This document shows positions 1 to 7,707 of a stretch of DNA of 26,071 bases, piece by piece. This stretch comes from Flavobacteriales bacterium UBA7519 (GTDB lineage: Bacteria > Bacteroidota > Bacteroidia > Flavobacteriales > Weeksellaceae). The stretch covers positions 1 to 26,071 of the forward strand of contig DLND01000077.1 in assembly GCA_002476905.1 (NCBI GenBank), written 5' to 3'. Position 1 is the stretch's first letter. The number at the start of each line of letters is the position of its first letter. The position numbers were made by a program, and so were the translations under genes. Under the pieces are notes generated by a model. The model was not told the origin of the DNA, made no database searches, and saw only the letters and a program-made list of their open reading frames with translations.

Positions 1-690
1 AGTATTCTTGGCGATAAAACACGGATGGAAGAATTGGCGAAAGACCCGAATGCGTTTATCCGTCCGAGTCCAAGTTCTGGATTTCTCGGCGGCATTGCCA
101 ATACAACTTTCGAAAGTTTGCTAATTTGTGAAGCCGCTGGTTTTGATTATATTTTGATTGAAACTGTTGGTGTTGGGCAAAGTGAAACTTTAGTCAATGA
201 TATCACGGACGTTTTTCTTTTTCTGAAAGTCATCGGAACGGGCGACGAATTACAAGGTATCAAGCGCGGCATTATGGAAATGGCGGATTTGATTTTCATT
301 AATAAAGTTAATTCTGAGAATCTTTCAAAAGCTAAAATGACAAAAACTGAACTTTCGAGAGCTTTGCAATTCATTACACCAAAGGAAAAAAACTGGAAAA
401 TCCCTGTGATTCTTGGCTCAGCCTTGGAAAAATCTGGATTGGACGAAGTTTTTAATAAAATCGAGGATTATATTTCGTTGAAAATTAAGAATGGAACTTT
501 CCTCGAAACCAGAAAAAATCAAGCTCAAAAAAGGTTTGAATTTTGGGTACGAGAATATATTCTTGAAAAAGCTAAAAATGAACATCTTTTGGAAAACTCA
601 TTCCAGGAACATAAAAAAAATGCTTCAGAACTGTTGTCTAATCCAAGTTCCGAAGCGAGTGATTTTGTTAATAAGCTCTTCCGGAAATAA
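1..690 (+). CDS. meaB: Methylmalonyl-CoA mutase-associated GTPase MeaB (5' end outside window)
   Basis: The reading frame is open from base 1 and enters in the middle of the protein, so the visible ATG at 25 is internal. MeaB/ArgK is a G3E-family GTPase chaperone that protects adenosylcobalamin-dependent methylmalonyl-CoA mutase and gates its cofactor loading. The visible part has the family segment [20 protein letters not shown], then [20 protein letters not shown] (the MeaB G3/switch region) and [20 protein letters not shown] leading into the G4 motif. The P-loop lies upstream of the window. The G4 motif reads N-K-V-N (codons 301-312) where most relatives have NKxD, which is unusual for base recognition. 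The C-terminal part is helical and charged, as in the MeaB dimerisation arm. The stop is three bases from the convergent DUF4251 gene, and I see no terminator between them. Family assignment is confident; the mutase genes themselves are not in view. Confidence 0.93.
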   Translation, partial: SILGDKTRMEELAKDPNAFIRPSPSSGFLGGIANTTFESLLICEAAGFDYILIETVGVGQSETLVNDITDVFLFLKVIGTGDELQGIKRGIMEMADLIFINKVNSENLSKAKMTKTELSRALQFITPKEKNWKIPVILGSALEKSGLDEVFNKIEDYISLKIKNGTFLETRKNQAQKRFEFWVREYILEKAKNEHLLENSFQEHKKNASELLSNPSSEASDFVNKLFRK

Positions 691-693
691 TTA

Positions 694-1206
694 TTAATCT
701 ACCGAGATGTTGCCATCAAAGCTGATTGGCTGCCTGTTGTTAGACTGAACAGAAAGAAATGCACTGCCGTTTTTGAAAATCTCGAGATTGAAAACAAAAT
801 TTTCTCTCTGGTCTTTTGGCGCAATAACCAAAAGTGTATTTCCTTTTTTAGTAGCAGATTGTTTTACCGTAAATTCTTTGGATTCGAATTTTATTCCGCC
901 ATTGTTTGCATCTCCAGGATTCGCGGTAAAAGCCCTGCCAAAGTAAGGCAGATAAACACTGAACAAATCTTTTTTCAGATTAAATCCATAGCCAGGATCA
1001 AGGTTCAGAATTCTGCTGGAAGAAGTGTTTGGTAATGAGTTTAGAACATTGTTGACATCACCATTCATCGGGAATGCTCTGGTTGCATTATAATTAAACT
1101 CTTTATTGGTAATAGCAGACTCAAGCGTAGAAGCATCTAAATAAATCTGACTGCTGCAACTGACGACTGAAAAAAAAGCAGCTACTAAAACGATGAAAGT
1201 TCTCAT
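694..1206 (-). CDS. DUF4251 domain lipoprotein
   Basis: This is a 170-residue exported protein. The N-terminus is a lipoprotein signal peptide with a hydrophobic core at residues 3-15 and a lipobox ending V-V-S-C17, so the mature protein should be lipid-anchored at Cys17. The body matches the Bacteroidetes DUF4251 family: a Tyr-Asn-rich start, then DLFSVYLPYFGRAF (about residues 80-93), then a Gly-Gly-Ile-x-Phe strand and alternating beta strands to the end. The function of DUF4251 is unknown. It is transcribed towards meaB with a 3-base gap. A TAnnTTTG-type -7 element lies 30 bases upstream of the ATG. The start is fixed by the signal peptide. Confidence 0.85.
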   Translation of the reverse strand: MRTFIVLVAAFFSVVSCSSQIYLDASTLESAITNKEFNYNATRAFPMNGDVNNVLNSLPNTSSSRILNLDPGYGFNLKKDLFSVYLPYFGRAFTANPGDANNGGIKFESKEFTVKQSATKKGNTLLVIAPKDQRENFVFNLEIFKNGSAFLSVQSNNRQPISFDGNISVD

Positions 1207-1236
1207 TTTTTTTAATTATTTATTCGATTATCAATA

Positions 1237-1244
1237 CAAAAATA
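1237..1244 (-). promoter_or_regulatory. Candidate -7 element for the DUF4251 gene
   Basis: The minus strand reads TATTTTTG, an exact match to the Bacteroidetes -7 consensus TAnnTTTG, 30 bases before the ATG at 1206. No clear TTG sits about 19-20 bases further upstream, so the -33 element is weak or absent. Confidence 0.4.
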
Positions 1245-1289
1245 ATACAATTAGTTATTAGATAATTAAAGACTAGAAAAGTTAACCTT

Positions 1290-2387
1290 CTACAGAATTT
1301 CTTTTGCAGCGTCGGAGAATATTTTCAGGATTTTGTCTTCTTCATTTTCCCAGCAAAGCTCATCTGCAGCAGCATTGAGATGATTAAGATAAGAAGCCTT
1401 ACCTTTTGCCAGTACAACGTTTATCCTTCCTGCAAGGTGTTCCGGAGAATGATTTTCAATAATCTCACCAACTGAAAAAGTATTGACTATCTTTCGCATC
1501 TCTGGAAAATTAGAAACCACAACAGGAACCCTGGATTGGATATAATCCGAAATTTTGTTTGGTAGAGAATAATAATAACTCAACCCATTATTTTCTTCTA
1601 TGCTGATTCCCACATCTGCTTGCGGCGTAACCTTCAGGAGATCAGCCGGTGTAAGCTTTCCGATAAATTTGACTTTATCTTTCAAATGATTCTCAATAGA
1701 AACTGCACGGTAAAAATCTTCCGCCGGTCCGCATCCTGCAATCCAAAGCTCAGCATTGTCTATCCCTTTCATAGCAAGAATGGCCTTATCCAGCCCGCGG
1801 GAATAGTTTAGCCACCCTTGATAAAGTATGATTTTTGTGTCATTTTCATTGATACCGGAAAAATAAGATCTCCTTGGCAGATTCCTGACAACAGTAGGTC
1901 TCTTTATCCCATATTCTTTCACAAACCAATTGGCATAGGAATCACTAGCAGTGATCATTCTTTTTATTTTAGGCACCAATTTCTTTTCAACTGCTTTCCA
2001 TATTTTTTTCACCCATCTGCCCTGTATTGTTGGCATTTCGGTGAAAATTTCGTGGCTGTCAAAAACCAGAGGGATGCCTAATTTTTTAGAAATGAGATAA
2101 TTTGGCACTATTGTTTCCAAATCATTGGCCAATAAAATGGTCTTATTGTCAGCATTTTTCTTCAGCTCACGGTAGAGTTTGTTCTGAAATTCTATGTATG
2201 CGAAACGAGCTTTTTTTGAATTAAGTTTTATTCTGTAAAATGGATAAGGTCTTTCCATTTCGGGCGCGCCCAACCAATCATTACCAATCAGATGTGGGTA
2301 ATAACCATTATCATAAAGTGTCTTGCAAACCTTTTCTACTCGCTGGTCAGTCTGCAGATTGTTAAAAACACTTACAATAATTTTCAC
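1290..2387 (-). CDS. Family-4 glycosyltransferase
   Basis: This is a 365-residue GT-B glycosyltransferase if translation begins at the GTG at 2387. The frame is open further upstream to 2495, but that extension is unlike the family. The GTG overlaps the stop of the upstream YgjV-like gene (GTGA arrangement), and the protein then begins VKIIVSVFNNLQTDQRVEKV, a typical GT4 N-terminus with the 'TDQRV' acceptor-side loop. Later features are FDSHEIFTE (about residues 138-146), KIILYQGWLNYSRGLDKAI as the start of the C-terminal Rossmann domain, and the nucleotide-sugar region GISIEENNGLSYYYSLPNKI with S-D-Y after it. Such enzymes transfer a sugar from a nucleotide sugar to a glycan or lipid at the cytoplasmic face of the inner membrane. 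Donor and acceptor cannot be told from the sequence. No polysaccharide cluster surrounds it. Confidence 0.85.
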   Translation of the reverse strand: MKIIVSVFNNLQTDQRVEKVCKTLYDNGYYPHLIGNDWLGAPEMERPYPFYRIKLNSKKARFAYIEFQNKLYRELKKNADNKTILLANDLETIVPNYLISKKLGIPLVFDSHEIFTEMPTIQGRWVKKIWKAVEKKLVPKIKRMITASDSYANWFVKEYGIKRPTVVRNLPRRSYFSGINENDTKIILYQGWLNYSRGLDKAILAMKGIDNAELWIAGCGPAEDFYRAVSIENHLKDKVKFIGKLTPADLLKVTPQADVGISIEENNGLSYYYSLPNKISDYIQSRVPVVVSNFPEMRKIVNTFSVGEIIENHSPEHLAGRINVVLAKGKASYLNHLNAAADELCWENEEDKILKIFSDAAKEIL

Positions 2388-2605
2388 GACTTCATAGTTC
2401 TTACCAAATGATAAATTTGCACCAAAGCCAATATCACGTTTGGAATAATAATAGGCCAAAGCATCCCGCTGTAGACGCCGTAGATAACAAAGCAAATACA
2501 GCCTATCAGATTGACAAGACGGATCGTCTTAATCTCTTTTAATAAAAAGCTCCCGACCACAAATGCCGATGCTACATAACCTACATATTCTGCCCAATTA
2601 TTCAT
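2384..2605 (-). CDS. Small YgjV-like inner membrane protein
   Basis: A 73-residue, very hydrophobic protein with three predicted membrane helices: about residues 6-22 (YVGYVASAFVVGSFLL), 29-46 (LVNLIGCICFVIYGVYSG) and 49-68 (WPIIIPNVILALVQIYHLVR). The conserved pattern G-Y-x-A-S...N-x-x-G...IYG is that of YgjV/SWEET-like half-transporter families; the function is unknown. It ends ATG AAG TCG TGA, and its stop overlaps the GTG start of the glycosyltransferase by four bases, so the two are probably translated together. A -7 element TAGGTTTG lies 20 bases upstream. It may serve the glycosyltransferase, for example by moving a lipid-linked substrate, but that is inference. Confidence 0.75.
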   Translation of the reverse strand: MNNWAEYVGYVASAFVVGSFLLKEIKTIRLVNLIGCICFVIYGVYSGMLWPIIIPNVILALVQIYHLVRTMKS

Positions 2606-2625
2606 AGTTTAATTTTTGAGAACTA

Positions 2626-2633
2626 CAAACCTA
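2626..2633 (-). promoter_or_regulatory. Candidate -7 element for the YgjV-like/glycosyltransferase operon
   Basis: The minus strand reads TAGGTTTG, an exact TAnnTTTG match, 20 bases upstream of the ATG at 2605. No good -33 TTG is placed at the usual distance. Confidence 0.45.
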
Positions 2634-2720
2634 AACATTTTTGAGTGGATAAAAAAATATGGTCAGAAAGTCCCGTTTTTCTGATTGGCAATTAATTTGC
2701 AAAACAAATTTTACAAATTT

Positions 2721-2737
2721 TACAATTAATAATTGTA
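2721..2737. promoter_or_regulatory. Perfect 17-bp palindrome upstream of clpC
   Basis: TACAATTAATAATTGTA is an 8-bp perfect inverted repeat around one central base, 43 bases before the clpC ATG. Just upstream is a tandem-like tract (TTTTACAAATTTTACAA). The position suits an operator for a stress regulator, but the site is AT-only apart from two C/G pairs, so chance is possible. Confidence 0.35.
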
Positions 2738-2779
2738 GAATTATTTATAAAAGACATAACTTAGTGAATATTTTTAATT

Positions 2780-5311
2780 ATGGATTATAAATTTTCAGAT
2801 GGTTTGAACCGCGTGTTCAAGCAAAGCAAAAATGAAGCAAGACGTTTGCAGAGTGAGTTTCTGAATACTGAACATTTCCTTTTAGGAATTATCAAAACTG
2901 AAAATTCTGCTAAAGAAATCCTCGAAAATCTGAATGCCGACCTTACCCAGATAAAGAGAAAAATCGAAACCCTGAGCGCTGTAAACTCTAACCCGTTTAC
3001 ATCTAATATGGGTAGTATTTCTTTTACAAAAATGGCGGATCAGGCCGTAAAACGTTCCGAGCTGGAGTGCAGACAGTATCAGTCTGCAGACATCAATACA
3101 GTTCATCTTTTATTAGGTGTACTTTACAAACAGGAAGATCCTACTTCAAGTATTCTTCAGGCTTACGATATCGATTATGATGCCGTTCAAAAAGCCTATA
3201 GAACTATGTTGAAAAACACCGATCAATTGCCACAAAACAGCGCTTACGATGATGACGATGAAAAGGATGAACCTTATAGCCAGATGAAGAAACCTTCTGG
3301 GAATCTTGGTGCGCAGAAAAGCAAAACTCCAACTTTGGACAATTTTGGTCGTGATTTAACAGCGCTTGCAAGAGACGGAAAATTAGATCCCGTTATCGGT
3401 CGTGAAAAAGAGATTGAAAGAGTTTCTCAGATTCTATCAAGAAGAAAGAAAAACAATCCTCTTCTCATCGGTGAACCGGGCGTTGGTAAATCTGCTATTG
3501 CAGAAGGTTTGGCTTTGAGAATTCAGCAGAAAAAAGTATCAAGAGTTCTTTATGGCAAACGTGTCATCACACTTGACCTTGCAAGTTTGGTTGCAGGAAC
3601 CAAATATCGTGGACAATTTGAAGAGAGAATGAAAGCGATAATGACGGAATTGGAGAAAAACAGAGATGTCATTCTTTTCATTGATGAGTTACATACAATT
3701 GTAGGTGCTGGAAGTTCTACAGGAAGTTTAGACGCTTCTAATATGTTCAAACCCGCTTTGGCAAGAGGAGAAATCCAATGCATTGGTGCTACAACTTTGG
3801 ACGAATATCGTCAGTACATCGAGAAAGATGGCGCTTTGGAACGTCGTTTCCAAAAAGTAATGGTTGAACCGACTTCTATTGAAGAAACGATTCAAATCCT
3901 GAATCAGATTAAAGACAAATACGAAGATCATCATAACGTTGTTTATACAGACGAGGCTATTGCGGCATGCGTTAATCTCACATCAAGATATCTCACAGAC
4001 CGATTCCTACCGGATAAAGCGATTGATGCGATGGATGAGGCTGGGTCTAGAGTTTACATCAAAAATATGAAAGTTCCTACGGAAATCATCGACCACGAAT
4101 CTCGCATCGAAGAAGTGAAGGAATTGAAACAAAAAGCAGTGAAAGCTCAGGATTATCTTGAGGCAAGAAAGCTGAAAGACGAAGAAGAAAGACTTCAAAT
4201 CGAATTGAATCTCGCTCAAGAACAATGGGATAAAGATGTAAGAGAGAAAAAAGAAGAAGTTTCTGAAGAAAACGTTGCTGAAGTTGTTTCTATGATGAGC
4301 GGCGTTCCAGTAACAAAAGTTGGTAAAAATGAGTTGGATAAACTGGCTCAGATGGATGATAAGCTGAACGGAAAAGTTATCGGTCAAGAAGACGCTGTGA
4401 AAAAAGTAGTGAAAGCTATCCAAAGAAACAGAGCTGGATTGAAAGACCCGAACAGACCTATCGGAACGTTCATTTTTCTTGGAACAACTGGTGTTGGTAA
4501 AACCGAATTGGCCAAAGTAATGGCTCGTGAATTATTTGATTCCGATGAAGCTTTGGTAAGAATCGATATGAGTGAGTATATGGAGAAATTCGCGGTTTCC
4601 AGATTAGTTGGAGCGCCTCCAGGATACGTTGGTTATGAAGAAGGTGGGCAATTGACAGAAGCTGTTAGAAGAAAACCTTACGCAGTTGTACTTTTAGACG
4701 AGATTGAAAAAGCACATCCAGATGTTTTCAATATCTTATTGCAAATCCTGGACGAAGGTTTTGTAACCGATTCACTTGGAAGAAAAATTGATTTCAGAAA
4801 TACTATTATCATTCTGACTTCCAATATCGGGACCAGAGATATCAAAGATTTCGGTGATGGCGTTGGATTCGGGACTAATGCGAAGAAAAACAATTCTGAT
4901 GCAAGAGCTAGGTCGACTATCGAAAGTGCTTTGAAGAAAGCTTTTGCACCGGAATTCCTTAACAGAATTGATGACATCGTTATCTTCAACTCTCTTGAGC
5001 AAAAAGATATCAAGAAAATTATCGACCTCGAGCTTGGAAAACTTTACAGCAGACTTGAAAAATTAGGCTATAAAGTTGAATTGACTGAGGAAGCCAAAGA
5101 TTTCATCTCAGAAAAAGGTTGGGACAAAGATTTTGGAGCAAGACCGCTTAAGCGAGCCATCCAAAAATACATTGAAGATCTTCTAGCGGAAATGCTTGTC
5201 AACAAACAGTTTGGCGAAGGCGAAAAAGTTATACTTGAAGTTAATGAAACTAAAGACGGTTTGATTGGCAATTCTCAGAAGGAAAAGACGCCAAGCGAAA
5301 GTGTTAAATAA
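2780..5311 (+). CDS. clpC: ATP-dependent Clp protease ATP-binding subunit ClpC
   Basis: An 843-residue Hsp100 unfoldase that, in this family, forms a hexamer and feeds substrates to ClpP in the cytoplasm. In order it has an N-terminal double Clp_N repeat (about 1-145), an acidic linker (156-165, DDDDEKDE-type), AAA+ domain 1 with Walker A GEPGVGKS (231-238) and Walker B VILFIDE (297-303), then a middle domain with a UVR-like coiled-coil (about 446-475). AAA+ domain 2 follows, with Walker A GTTGVGKT (568-575), Walker B VVLLDE and a C-terminal D2-small domain. A V-G-F tripeptide in DFGDGVGFGTN is the ClpP-docking loop, which distinguishes ClpC from the ClpB disaggregase. Length is normal. It is a single-gene unit with a palindrome upstream and a strong hairpin terminator downstream. 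The McsA/McsB adaptor genes of Firmicutes are not next to it. Confidence 0.95.
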   Translation: MDYKFSDGLNRVFKQSKNEARRLQSEFLNTEHFLLGIIKTENSAKEILENLNADLTQIKRKIETLSAVNSNPFTSNMGSISFTKMADQAVKRSELECRQYQSADINTVHLLLGVLYKQEDPTSSILQAYDIDYDAVQKAYRTMLKNTDQLPQNSAYDDDDEKDEPYSQMKKPSGNLGAQKSKTPTLDNFGRDLTALARDGKLDPVIGREKEIERVSQILSRRKKNNPLLIGEPGVGKSAIAEGLALRIQQKKVSRVLYGKRVITLDLASLVAGTKYRGQFEERMKAIMTELEKNRDVILFIDELHTIVGAGSSTGSLDASNMFKPALARGEIQCIGATTLDEYRQYIEKDGALERRFQKVMVEPTSIEETIQILNQIKDKYEDHHNVVYTDEAIAACVNLTSRYLTDRFLPDKAIDAMDEAGSRVYIKNMKVPTEIIDHESRIEEVKELKQKAVKAQDYLEARKLKDEEERLQIELNLAQEQWDKDVREKKEEVSEENVAEVVSMMSGVPVTKVGKNELDKLAQMDDKLNGKVIGQEDAVKKVVKAIQRNRAGLKDPNRPIGTFIFLGTTGVGKTELAKVMARELFDSDEALVRIDMSEYMEKFAVSRLVGAPPGYVGYEEGGQLTEAVRRKPYAVVLLDEIEKAHPDVFNILLQILDEGFVTDSLGRKIDFRNTIIILTSNIGTRDIKDFGDGVGFGTNAKKNNSDARARSTIESALKKAFAPEFLNRIDDIVIFNSLEQKDIKKIIDLELGKLYSRLEKLGYKVELTEEAKDFISEKGWDKDFGARPLKRAIQKYIEDLLAEMLVNKQFGEGEKVILEVNETKDGLIGNSQKEKTPSESVK

Positions 5312-5327
5312 TCAATAAATTAATGCT

Positions 5328-5359
5328 GACCACCTAAGATATTTAGGTGGTCATTTTTT
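5328..5359 (+). terminator. Rho-independent terminator of clpC
   Basis: A perfect 10-bp stem, GACCACCTAA (5328-5337) with TTAGGTGGTC (5343-5352), encloses a 5-base loop and is followed by ATTTTTT. It starts 16 bases after the clpC stop. Confidence 0.9.
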
Positions 5360-5367
5360 ATGCTATC

Positions 5368-5463
5368 ATGAATGATGGATCCATAGACTACCAATTAAAA
5401 AACGTAGTTGGCATTACAAAAGAAGACTTCATTTTTAATGCAGACACTTCTATTCCAGCTTAA
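5368..5463 (+). other. Possible 31-residue ORF or gene remnant
   Basis: An ATG-initiated frame of 31 codons lies directly after the clpC terminator. The translation (starting MNDGSIDYQLKNVVGITKED and ending in ADTSIPA) is soluble and protein-like in composition. There is no recognisable promoter and I recognise no family. It could be the C-terminal remnant of a decayed gene, a true short peptide, or chance. Confidence 0.15.
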
Positions 5464-5499
5464 ACACAAAATAATGAAAATAGGGGAACATTTTATTTT

Positions 5500-6024
5500 T
5501 TATAAGCCCACTACAAAACCAACACTCGGCACGAATCCGCTGCTGAAAATACTTTTATTCTCTTTCCAAAGCACATTGTACATAACACCAAATTGCGCAA
5601 AAGCATTATTTCCTAAGCTCTGCATATAACCACCACCGAGATAAAGCGCAGTTTCGTCTGTATTATATTTATAACCTGAGAATTTTTCTTTCGAATTGAT
5701 AAAATATTGCTGAAGATTAGCACCAACGAAAAACGATCGAACAAAATAATAATTGGCGAAAGGACCAACACCAAACATTGTTGATTTGTAATAATCCGAA
5801 CTTTGCCACGAGACGTTTCCGATGATTCCACCTTCTAATTGGTCTGTGATTTTATAACCAACTCTCGGTGAAACCTGAAAATTGAAATAAGAATTACTCC
5901 CGAATCCTACACCTAAACCACCTCCAAATGTCCAACGATTATTTTGAGTTCCAGAACTCATTGCAATTTGAGAGAATGACCAAAAGCTAATCAGCATCAA
6001 TAATAAAGTGAATTTTTTTTTCAT
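5500..6024 (-). CDS. Small outer-membrane beta-barrel protein
   Basis: A 174-residue exported protein. Residues 1-19 form a signal peptide (Lys-rich start, Leu/Ile/Phe core, F-S-Q end). The mature chain alternates aromatic and polar residues in about eight strands separated by Gly- and Asn-rich turns, for example WTFGGGLGVGFGSNSYFNFQ and GVGPFANYYFVRSFFVGANL. This is the pattern of an OmpA/OmpX-type 8-stranded barrel. The final strand, GFVPSVGFVVGL, ends in Leu rather than the usual aromatic residue. The protein is probably embedded in the outer membrane; whether it is a channel, an adhesin or structural cannot be told. The gene stands alone and diverges from mnmA. I see no convincing terminator after its stop. 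Confidence 0.75.
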   Translation of the reverse strand: MKKKFTLLLMLISFWSFSQIAMSSGTQNNRWTFGGGLGVGFGSNSYFNFQVSPRVGYKITDQLEGGIIGNVSWQSSDYYKSTMFGVGPFANYYFVRSFFVGANLQQYFINSKEKFSGYKYNTDETALYLGGGYMQSLGNNAFAQFGVMYNVLWKENKSIFSSGFVPSVGFVVGL

Positions 6025-6048
6025 AATATTTGAGTTTTAATGTTATCA

Positions 6049-6213
6049 ATGGAATTTGGAAAACCGAATCGCTTGCAACCCGACTTGAACGAAGCTCATT
6101 TTTGCTGCTGGAAAAGCGATGGCAAAAAAATAGCGGGAGTGGAAGACGGAATAGTTGCCCCAGTAAAAATTAATTATAACTTATTTCACACTATCGATTT
6201 TCTCAATGTCTAA
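6049..6213 (+). other. Unexplained segment upstream of mnmA: 54-codon ORF and/or structured element
   Basis: This stretch of the 278-base gap between the barrel gene and mnmA is richer in G+C than its surroundings and is open on both strands. On the plus strand an ATG at 6049 opens 54 codons, including PDLNEAHFCCWKSDGKKIAG. It also contains two interleaved complementary pairs, ATCGCTT (6068-6074) with AAGCGAT (6114-6120) and TTTTTGC (6099-6105) with GCAAAAA (6122-6128), which is a pseudoknot-type arrangement. It resembles dispersed Bacteroidetes intergenic elements as I remember them, but I could not verify this. It may be a small gene, a structured RNA or a repeat element. Confidence 0.3.
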
Positions 6214-6244
6214 AATTATGGTTTTTTGGCGAATATTTTAATCG

Positions 6245-6252
6245 TATTTTTG
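6245..6252 (+). promoter_or_regulatory. Candidate -7 element for mnmA
   Basis: TATTTTTG matches TAnnTTTG exactly and lies 50 bases before the mnmA ATG. A TTG at 6226-6228 is the only nearby -33 candidate; its 16-base spacing is shorter than the usual 19-20. Confidence 0.5.
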
Positions 6253-6302
6253 CAGCATCAAACTAAGAACTCCCGTCAAGAGTTTCGTAAAATTGAAATT
6301 AA

Positions 6303-7490
6303 ATGAAAATAGTAGTTGGCCTTTCCGGAGGCGTAGATTCTAGCGTGACCGCTTATCTTTTGCAACAACAGGGTCACGAGGTTATCGGACTTTTTATGCG
6401 CAATTGGAATGATGCGTCGGTAACTTTGGAGGACGAGTGTCCTTGGATAGAAGACAGTAATGATGCGCTTCTCGTCGCACAAAAATTAGGAATTCCTTTT
6501 CAGGTGATTGATATGAGTGACCTCTACAAAGAAAGAATTGTAAATTATATGTTCGATGAGTATCAGAAAGGAAGAACGCCAAATCCCGATGTCCTTTGTA
6601 ACCGCGAAGTGAAATTCGATGTGTTTATGAAAACAGCTTTATCGCTTGGTGCTGATAAAGTTGCGACTGGACATTATGCGCGAGTTCATTCGACAATTGA
6701 TGAAAATGGGAAAGAAGTTTTTCATCTTTTGGCTGGAAAAGATAACAACAAAGACCAAAGTTATTTCCTTTGTCAGTTGAGTCAAGATCAGTTATCAAAA
6801 GCCTTGTTTCCAATTGGAGAATTAACAAAACCAGAAGTACGTGAAATTGCAAAAGAACAAGGGTTGGTAACGGCAGATAAGAAAGATTCACAAGGGCTTT
6901 GTTTTATTGGAAAAGTGAGTTTACCGACTTTTCTTCAGCAACAGTTGGTTCCGAAAGAAGGTGAAATTGTAGAAATCTTTAATGATTTTGCTGAATATCA
7001 TAAACCTCAACCAAGCTTTTCTACAAAACAAGAAGAATTGGAATATCTGTCGGCTAAAATCAATTATAAAAAAGAAGATGGAAAAGTGATTGGCAAGCAT
7101 CAGGGAGCGCAGTTTTTTACCATCGGACAAAGTAAAGGTTTAGGAATCGGCGGACACAAAGAGAGTTGTTTCATCATCTCGAGAGAAATGGAAAACAACA
7201 TCATTTTTGTTGGTGAAGGAAGAAATTTCCCTGGTCTTTTCAGAAAAGCTTTGAAAATCGATAATTCTGAAGTTCATTGGGTTCGTGAGGATTTGAAATT
7301 GAAAAACGGAGAATCTATGGATGTTATGGCAAGAATCCGCTATCGACAAACTTTGGAAAAAGCAACGATTTATCAATTCGAAGAAGGCTTTTTTATGGAA
7401 TTTGAAAACCCACAATCGGCAATCGCTGAAGGACAATTTGCTGCTTGGTATCTCGATGATGAATTGATTGGAAGTGGTGTTATCAGCTAG
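6303..7490 (+). CDS. mnmA: tRNA-specific 2-thiouridylase MnmA
   Basis: A 395-residue enzyme that adenylates and then thiolates U34 of tRNA-Lys, -Glu and -Gln to give the 2-thio part of mnm5s2U, using sulfur relayed from a persulfide carrier. It opens with the PP-loop ATP-binding motif SGGVDSS (residues 8-14). The two catalytic cysteines are in place: Cys99 in [12 protein letters not shown] and Cys200 in [12 protein letters not shown] tRNA-binding middle domain and a C-terminal beta-barrel follow. It is longer than the E. coli enzyme; the extra length falls mostly around residues 40-55 and 225-250, which I believe is usual in Bacteroidetes. It is a single-gene unit with its own promoter and terminator. 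Confidence 0.95.
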   Translation: MKIVVGLSGGVDSSVTAYLLQQQGHEVIGLFMRNWNDASVTLEDECPWIEDSNDALLVAQKLGIPFQVIDMSDLYKERIVNYMFDEYQKGRTPNPDVLCNREVKFDVFMKTALSLGADKVATGHYARVHSTIDENGKEVFHLLAGKDNNKDQSYFLCQLSQDQLSKALFPIGELTKPEVREIAKEQGLVTADKKDSQGLCFIGKVSLPTFLQQQLVPKEGEIVEIFNDFAEYHKPQPSFSTKQEELEYLSAKINYKKEDGKVIGKHQGAQFFTIGQSKGLGIGGHKESCFIISREMENNIIFVGEGRNFPGLFRKALKIDNSEVHWVREDLKLKNGESMDVMARIRYRQTLEKATIYQFEEGFFMEFENPQSAIAEGQFAAWYLDDELIGSGVIS

Positions 7491-7510
7491 ATTAAAAACG
7501 TTTACCAATA

Positions 7511-7570
7511 TAAAACCATTCAAAAATTTGAATGGTTTTTTTTATTCGAATTTTCAAATAAAACCATTCA
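7511..7570 (+). repeat. 12-bp direct repeat around the mnmA terminator
   Basis: TAAAACCATTCA occurs at 7511-7522 and again at 7559-7570, a 48-base period. The complementary arm TGAATGGTTTT (7529-7539) lies between them and can pair with either copy, so two mutually exclusive hairpins are possible. Confidence 0.5.
7513..7543 (+). terminator. Rho-independent terminator of mnmA
   Basis: AAACCATTCAAA (7513-7524) pairs with TTTGAATGGTTT (7527-7538), and the T run extends to 7543. It lies 23 bases after the mnmA stop. Confidence 0.85.
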
Positions 7571-7707
7571 TCTATACATTTGATTTCTTCGTCGGCTAAT
7601 AATAATCGTTCATCTATAATGCCCTATTTACGGCGTTTCCAGGCATCAATATTGAATCTAATTAAACAAGAACGCTAATTAATATTAAAATTAAAATTTT
7701 AGAAATT

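Noticed and set aside
1290..2605. Possible frameshift splitting one gene into the YgjV-like and glycosyltransferase frames
   Set aside because: The upstream frame encodes a complete three-helix membrane protein with its own start and stop, and the glycosyltransferase is full length from the overlapping GTG.
4007..4423. Long minus-strand ORF inside clpC
   Set aside because: It is a Phe-rich shadow of the Lys/Glu-rich coiled-coil of ClpC, a well-known artefact in AT-rich genomes.
5408..5629. Plus-strand ORF of 73 codons overlapping the outer-membrane protein gene
   Set aside because: It starts at a TTG in spacer and then runs antisense through the barrel protein gene; its composition follows that of the opposite strand.
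7619..7646. ATGCC...GGCAT hairpin upstream of the small secreted protein gene
   Set aside because: The stem is only 5 bp with an 18-base loop and no supporting context such as a T run or a known leader.
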